Origin: UBA9554 sp038205135
GTDB taxonomy: Bacteria; Pseudomonadota; Alphaproteobacteria; Rhodobacterales; Rhodobacteraceae
DNA length: 8,060 nucleotides
Reading direction: 5' to 3'
Assembly (NCBI GenBank): GCA_038205135.1
Contig: JBBRCF010000147.1
Span: 1 to 8,060, forward strand
Part shown: piece after piece, positions 5,364 through 8,060 of the stretch
Layout: each line of letters opens with the position of its first letter
Numbering within the stretch: position 1 is the stretch's first letter
Notes under the pieces: model-generated
The model's database searches: none
What the model saw: the letters and a program-made list of their open reading frames with translations, nothing else
Told to the model about the DNA's origin: nothing
Program-made: the position numbers and the translations under genes

Positions 5364-6110
5364 TCATTTTGCTACCGGCGTCAGCCGCGCATCGCCTGCC
5401 ATCAGCCCCGGCGCGATGCGGTCAAACCGCATCTGCGCCAAAGCCCGCCCCCCGGATTGGGTAAAAACCGTGCCGGCGGGCTTGCCGTCCAGCGTGATTT
5501 CGGTGCCAGCGGGGGCGGCCCCGTCGATGCACAATTGCACCAAGCCCTTTTTCAGCTCGGTCTTGTGGCGCATGCGGGCGGTCACCTCCTGACCGACATA
5601 ACAGCCCTTGCGGAAATCGACGCCGTGCAACCGTTCAAACCCGGCCTCGAGGATATATGTCTCGGGCGTGAGTTCGACGCCGGTTTCGGGGATCACATGC
5701 GCGACGCGCAGGGCATCCCAATCCGTGCCGTTATCGTCGCGTTCGTCGCAGTAGAACCGCCAGCCAAGCGCTGGGTGGCGCGGGTCCGCGACCGCTCCCG
5801 CAGGCGCAGGTCCGGTACCGCGCCGCACCTGCAACCCCGTCGGGGCGATCTGCACGTCGGCGCGCAGCCGGTACATGCCCAGTCGTGCGGCCAGCGCCGG
5901 TCCATGGCCGGCCGCCACATCCAGCAGGACGCTGTTACCGTCCTGGATCAGCAGGAAATCCGCCAGATATTTGCCCTGCGCGTTCAGCATCGCGGCATAG
6001 ACCGGGCCATCCGCTAACCGCTGCACGTCATTGGTGACAAGACCCTGCAAAAAAGCGATCCGATCTGCCCCGCTCAGGCGATAGACGATCCGATCCGTGC
6101 TGTCTGCCAT
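5364..6110 (-). CDS. ygfZ: YgfZ/CAF17-type folate-binding protein (Fe-S cluster maintenance)
   Basis: A 248-aa cytoplasmic protein related to the T-protein of glycine cleavage. Members bind tetrahydrofolate and help build or repair 4Fe-4S enzymes such as the radical-SAM protein MiaB. Seen here are an N-terminal domain with FLQGLVTNDV (20-29) and LNAQGKYLADF (42-52), and the diagnostic motif KGCYVGQEVTARM (168-180) with Cys170. A C-terminal barrel with GTVFTQSGGRALA (213-225) follows. Length is that of the compact alphaproteobacterial form, shorter than E. coli YgfZ (about 326 aa). ATG 6110 is chosen because it has AAAGGAAA (minus strand, 6123-6116) and begins next to the conserved RIVYRLSGADR (7-17). 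The frame stays open far upstream to 6566, but that part is antisense to the glycosyltransferase. It is convergent with efp and divergent from the glycosyltransferase. Confidence 0.93.
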   Translation of the reverse strand: MADSTDRIVYRLSGADRIAFLQGLVTNDVQRLADGPVYAAMLNAQGKYLADFLLIQDGNSVLLDVAAGHGPALAARLGMYRLRADVQIAPTGLQVRRGTGPAPAGAVADPRHPALGWRFYCDERDDNGTDWDALRVAHVIPETGVELTPETYILEAGFERLHGVDFRKGCYVGQEVTARMRHKTELKKGLVQLCIDGAAPAGTEITLDGKPAGTVFTQSGGRALAQMRFDRIAPGLMAGDARLTPVAK

Positions 6111-6174
6111 GTTACTTTCCTTTCGGTTACCGGCTAAATATAACTCCATCAGCAGTGAACAAAAGGGGCAGGCG
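6111..6174. promoter_or_regulatory. short divergent promoter region, ygfZ / glycosyltransferase
   Basis: This 64-bp spacer is the only AT-rich patch here. TATAAC (6139-6144) is a good -10 for the plus-strand glycosyltransferase. Overlapping it, TATATT on the minus strand (6142-6137) is a good -10 for ygfZ. No strong -35 is visible for either. AAGGGG (6163-6168) and the minus-strand AAAGGAAA are the two ribosome binding sites. Confidence 0.35.
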
Positions 6175-6855
6175 ATGCGGGCGGCGCTTTCGGTCATCAT
6201 CCCCACCCTGAACGCCGCAGACGCCTTGCCGGCGACGCTGGCACCGCTTTTCGAAGGGTTGCAGGCCGGCCTGATCCGCGAGCTGGTCATCAGCGACGGC
6301 GGATCGACGGATGGAACGCGCGCCATTGCCGTCGCTGCCGGTGCGGTGTTTGTCGAAGGCGCGCCATCGCGCGGCGGGCAGTTGCGGCGCGGTGCGGCGG
6401 TGGCCCAGGGCACGTGGTTTCTGATCCTGCATGCCGATACTGTGTTGCCGGTTGGCTGGGCCGCTGTGGTCGCCGACCACATGGCCCGCAAGGACAGCGC
6501 GGCGGCGTTCCGGCTTGCCTTTGATGCGCGGGGCGTCATGCCGTGGCTGGTGGCGGGCTGGGCCAATCTGCGCAGCTATCTGTTCGATCTGCCGTATGGC
6601 GATCAGGGGCTACTGGTGTCGCAGGCGCTGCTGGATTCGGTGGGCGGGTATCCCGACCAGCCGCTGATGGAGGATGTCGATCTGGCGCTGCGGCTGTGGC
6701 GGCGGATCCGGCTGTTGCGGCTCAGCGTGCGAACCAGCGCCGCCAGATATCGCGCAGACGGCTGGATACGCCGCGGGATACAGAATCACTGGCGTCTGAT
6801 GCGCTATCTGCTGGGCGCCGACCCAGCCGTGCTAGCGCGAGGCTATCGGCGGTAG
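6175..6855 (+). CDS. GT2 glycosyltransferase, TIGR04283 type
   Basis: A 226-aa GT-A fold enzyme expected to move a sugar from a nucleotide donor. Motifs in order are LSVIIPTLNAADALP (5-19) and the donor-binding VISDGGSTDGT (38-48). The DxD-like LILHADTVLP (83-92, with D88), YGDQGLLV (141-148) and PLMEDVDL (163-170) with the probable catalytic base follow. The order FLHADT, YGDQG, LMEDVDL is that of TIGR04283, a family now often labelled arsenosugar-biosynthesis glycosyltransferase. The usual partner TIGR04282 and arsenic genes (arsM, arsS) are not in this window, so the substrate is open. No signal peptide or clear membrane helix is seen. ATG 6175 is preceded by AAGGGG at 6 nt spacing. The last 134 bp overlap the ABC exporter gene tail to tail; the GT frame there is still family-like (TSAARYRADGWIRRG, 187-201). 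Confidence 0.9.
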   Translation: MRAALSVIIPTLNAADALPATLAPLFEGLQAGLIRELVISDGGSTDGTRAIAVAAGAVFVEGAPSRGGQLRRGAAVAQGTWFLILHADTVLPVGWAAVVADHMARKDSAAAFRLAFDARGVMPWLVAGWANLRSYLFDLPYGDQGLLVSQALLDSVGGYPDQPLMEDVDLALRLWRRIRLLRLSVRTSAARYRADGWIRRGIQNHWRLMRYLLGADPAVLARGYRR

Positions 6856-8060
6856 GGCCGTCGGCGCGGAACTGGATCGCGTGCAATTGCGCATAGATGC
6901 CGCCGCGGGCCAGCAGGGCGTCATGCGTGCCCTGATCGACCACGCGGCCCTTGTCCATCACCACGATCTTGTCGGCTTCTCGCACGGTGGACAACCGGTG
7001 CGCGATGACGATGGTGGTGCGACCGCGCGCCAGCCGATCCAGCGCCTGTTGCACCACCTGTTCGGATTGCGCATCCAGCGCCGAGGTCGCCTCGTCCAGC
7101 AACAGGATCGGCGTGTCGCGCAACAGCGCGCGGGCAATCGCCACCCGCTGACGCTGTCCGCCCGACAGGGCCGACCCGCGCGGACCAACCGGAGTGTCCA
7201 GACCCGCGCCCAGTTTCGGCAGGAAATCCGCGACATGCGCTGCGGCCAGCACGTCGGCCAGACGGGCGTCCGACACGTCGGTGCGGCCCAGCAGGATATT
7301 GTCGCGCAGGGTTTCGTCAAACAGCGCGGCATCCTGACTGACGGTGGAAAACAGCGCGCGCAGGTCATCCAGCCGCAACGCGCCGACGGGTGCACCGCCC
7401 ACGGTGATCTGGCCGGCCTGCGGATCGACCAGCCGCGTCAGCAGGTTGAACACGGTGGATTTTCCCGCCCCCGATGCCCCCACCAATGCCGTCGTCTTGC
7501 CCGCCTCGGCGACAAAGGACAAACCGTCCAGCACCACCGCGTCGCCATAGGCCAGCCGCACATCCGTCAACCGCACCTCGGGCACGCCGGTGGGTGGCGC
7601 TGCCGGGGCGGCAGGCGATACCAGCGTGGCGGCGGTATCCATCAGTTCCTTCAGCCGTTCGACGGCGGCGGCGGCGTTCTGCCAGACCCCTGACAACGCG
7701 CCCAGCCGGCGCATGGGTTCAAAGGCAAATCCGATGGCGGTGAAAAAGGACATGAATTGCCCCACCGTCTTTTCGCCTGCGATGATTTCCGCCCCGCCAA
7801 AGATCAGGACACCCAGAAACCCGACCCCCGCCATGACGTCGATCAGCCCCGGAATGGCCGCCGCCCCCAGTCGCGACCGGATTTCGGCCCGCACCAGATC
7901 ACCGGTCAGGGCGCGGTAGCGCGCGCTTTGATACGGCTCCAGCCGGTTCAGTTTGACGGGCACCATGCCGTGGAACACCTCGTCCAGCCGGGTGGCCAGC
8001 CTCGCGCCCAGATCGCGCGCCTCGCCCGCGCGCCGGCGGATGAATTTCTGCACCACGACA
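6722..8060 (-). CDS. ABC exporter half-transporter, permease-ATPase fusion (5' end outside window)
   Basis: Partial: 445 residues, with the N-terminal part of the membrane domain beyond the right edge. Residues below are counted from the first GTG codon inside the window (8056). The end of a type IV (MsbA/ABCB-like) membrane domain holds a hydrophobic segment IPGLIDVMAGVGFLGVLIFG (68-87). A Pro/Ala linker (147-158) leads to a full ATPase domain: Walker A GASGAGKST (193-201), Q-loop STVSQDAALFDE (237-248), signature LSGGQRQR (297-304), Walker B ILLLDEATSALD (317-328) and H-loop IAHRLSTV (351-358). All catalytic residues are present, so it should be an active homodimeric exporter in the inner membrane, perhaps for lipid or glycolipid cargo; the cargo is not deducible. 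After LHAIQF (391-396), where such proteins usually end soon, a 48-residue Ser/Ala/Arg-rich tail runs on. Its last 44 or so residues are antisense to the glycosyltransferase gene. Confidence 0.93.
   Translation of the reverse strand, partial: VVVQKFIRRRAGEARDLGARLATRLDEVFHGMVPVKLNRLEPYQSARYRALTGDLVRAEIRSRLGAAAIPGLIDVMAGVGFLGVLIFGGAEIIAGEKTVGQFMSFFTAIGFAFEPMRRLGALSGVWQNAAAAVERLKELMDTAATLVSPAAPAAPPTGVPEVRLTDVRLAYGDAVVLDGLSFVAEAGKTTALVGASGAGKSTVFNLLTRLVDPQAGQITVGGAPVGALRLDDLRALFSTVSQDAALFDETLRDNILLGRTDVSDARLADVLAAAHVADFLPKLGAGLDTPVGPRGSALSGGQRQRVAIARALLRDTPILLLDEATSALDAQSEQVVQQALDRLARGRTTIVIAHRLSTVREADKIVVMDKGRVVDQGTHDALLARGGIYAQLHAIQFRADGPTADSLALARLGRRPADSASDASDSVSRGVSSRLRDIWRRWFAR

Noticed and set aside
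5166..6017. 283-codon plus-strand open frame across the efp end and ygfZ
   Set aside because: It overlaps two well-identified genes, its translation has no recognisable domain, and it is explained by GC-rich antisense openness. The same holds for the long minus-strand frames at 398-1225, 1855-2517 and 3383-4108 and the plus-strand frame at 6881-7693.
6111..6566. N-terminal extension of the ygfZ frame by 152 codons
   Set aside because: It is antisense to the glycosyltransferase and has no YgfZ similarity. ATG 6110 has a strong ribosome binding site and the normal family N-terminus.

Overview
The window looks like chromosomal core sequence from an alphaproteobacterium of the Rhodobacterales (Roseobacter/Rhodobacter group). 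The evidence is high G+C coding sequence, an EF-P with the roseobacter-like N-terminus MPKINGNEIRPG, a small DUF6280-type protein that I know only from this order, and the gene order PIMT-like methyltransferase, TolC, PopZ/DUF2497-like protein. There is no sign of an insertion sequence, CRISPR array, rRNA or prophage.

Left part (1-4232): a tRNA-Cys(GCA) gene on the minus strand is followed by a small hairpin. It is separated by a GC-rich, repeat-bearing spacer from a plus-strand cluster of three genes. These are a degenerate protein-L-isoaspartate methyltransferase-like protein, a TolC-family outer-membrane channel (with a 13-bp tandem repeat in its leader), and a 463-residue protein. The third protein has a short conserved N-terminal helix, a very long acidic Pro/Ala/Asp-rich linker and a helical C-terminus, which is the architecture of the polar organizer PopZ. 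A strong hairpin closes this block.

Middle (4233-6110): a 106-aa DUF6280-like orphan on the minus strand is divergent from efp (elongation factor P, Lys34 present). The 217-bp spacer between them holds a perfect 12-bp palindrome, a nested hairpin and competing G/C runs. efp converges on a ygfZ-type folate-binding protein involved in iron-sulfur cluster maintenance.

Right part (6111-8060): a GT2 glycosyltransferase of the TIGR04283 type is divergent from ygfZ. A half-size ABC exporter (TMD end plus complete NBD) enters from the right edge on the minus strand, and its 5' end is cut off by the window. The exporter and glycosyltransferase reading frames converge and overlap by 134 bp. The last 44 or so residues of the exporter are therefore antisense to the conserved end of the glycosyltransferase.

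Functionally the cluster mixes envelope and polarity genes (tolC, PopZ-like), translation (tRNA-Cys, efp), Fe-S maintenance (ygfZ) and envelope or small-molecule glycosylation and export. It does not form one pathway. The most interesting items are the long PopZ-like scaffold candidate, the antisense gene overlap, the structured DUF6280/efp spacer and the methyltransferase that lacks the usual PIMT substrate motif.
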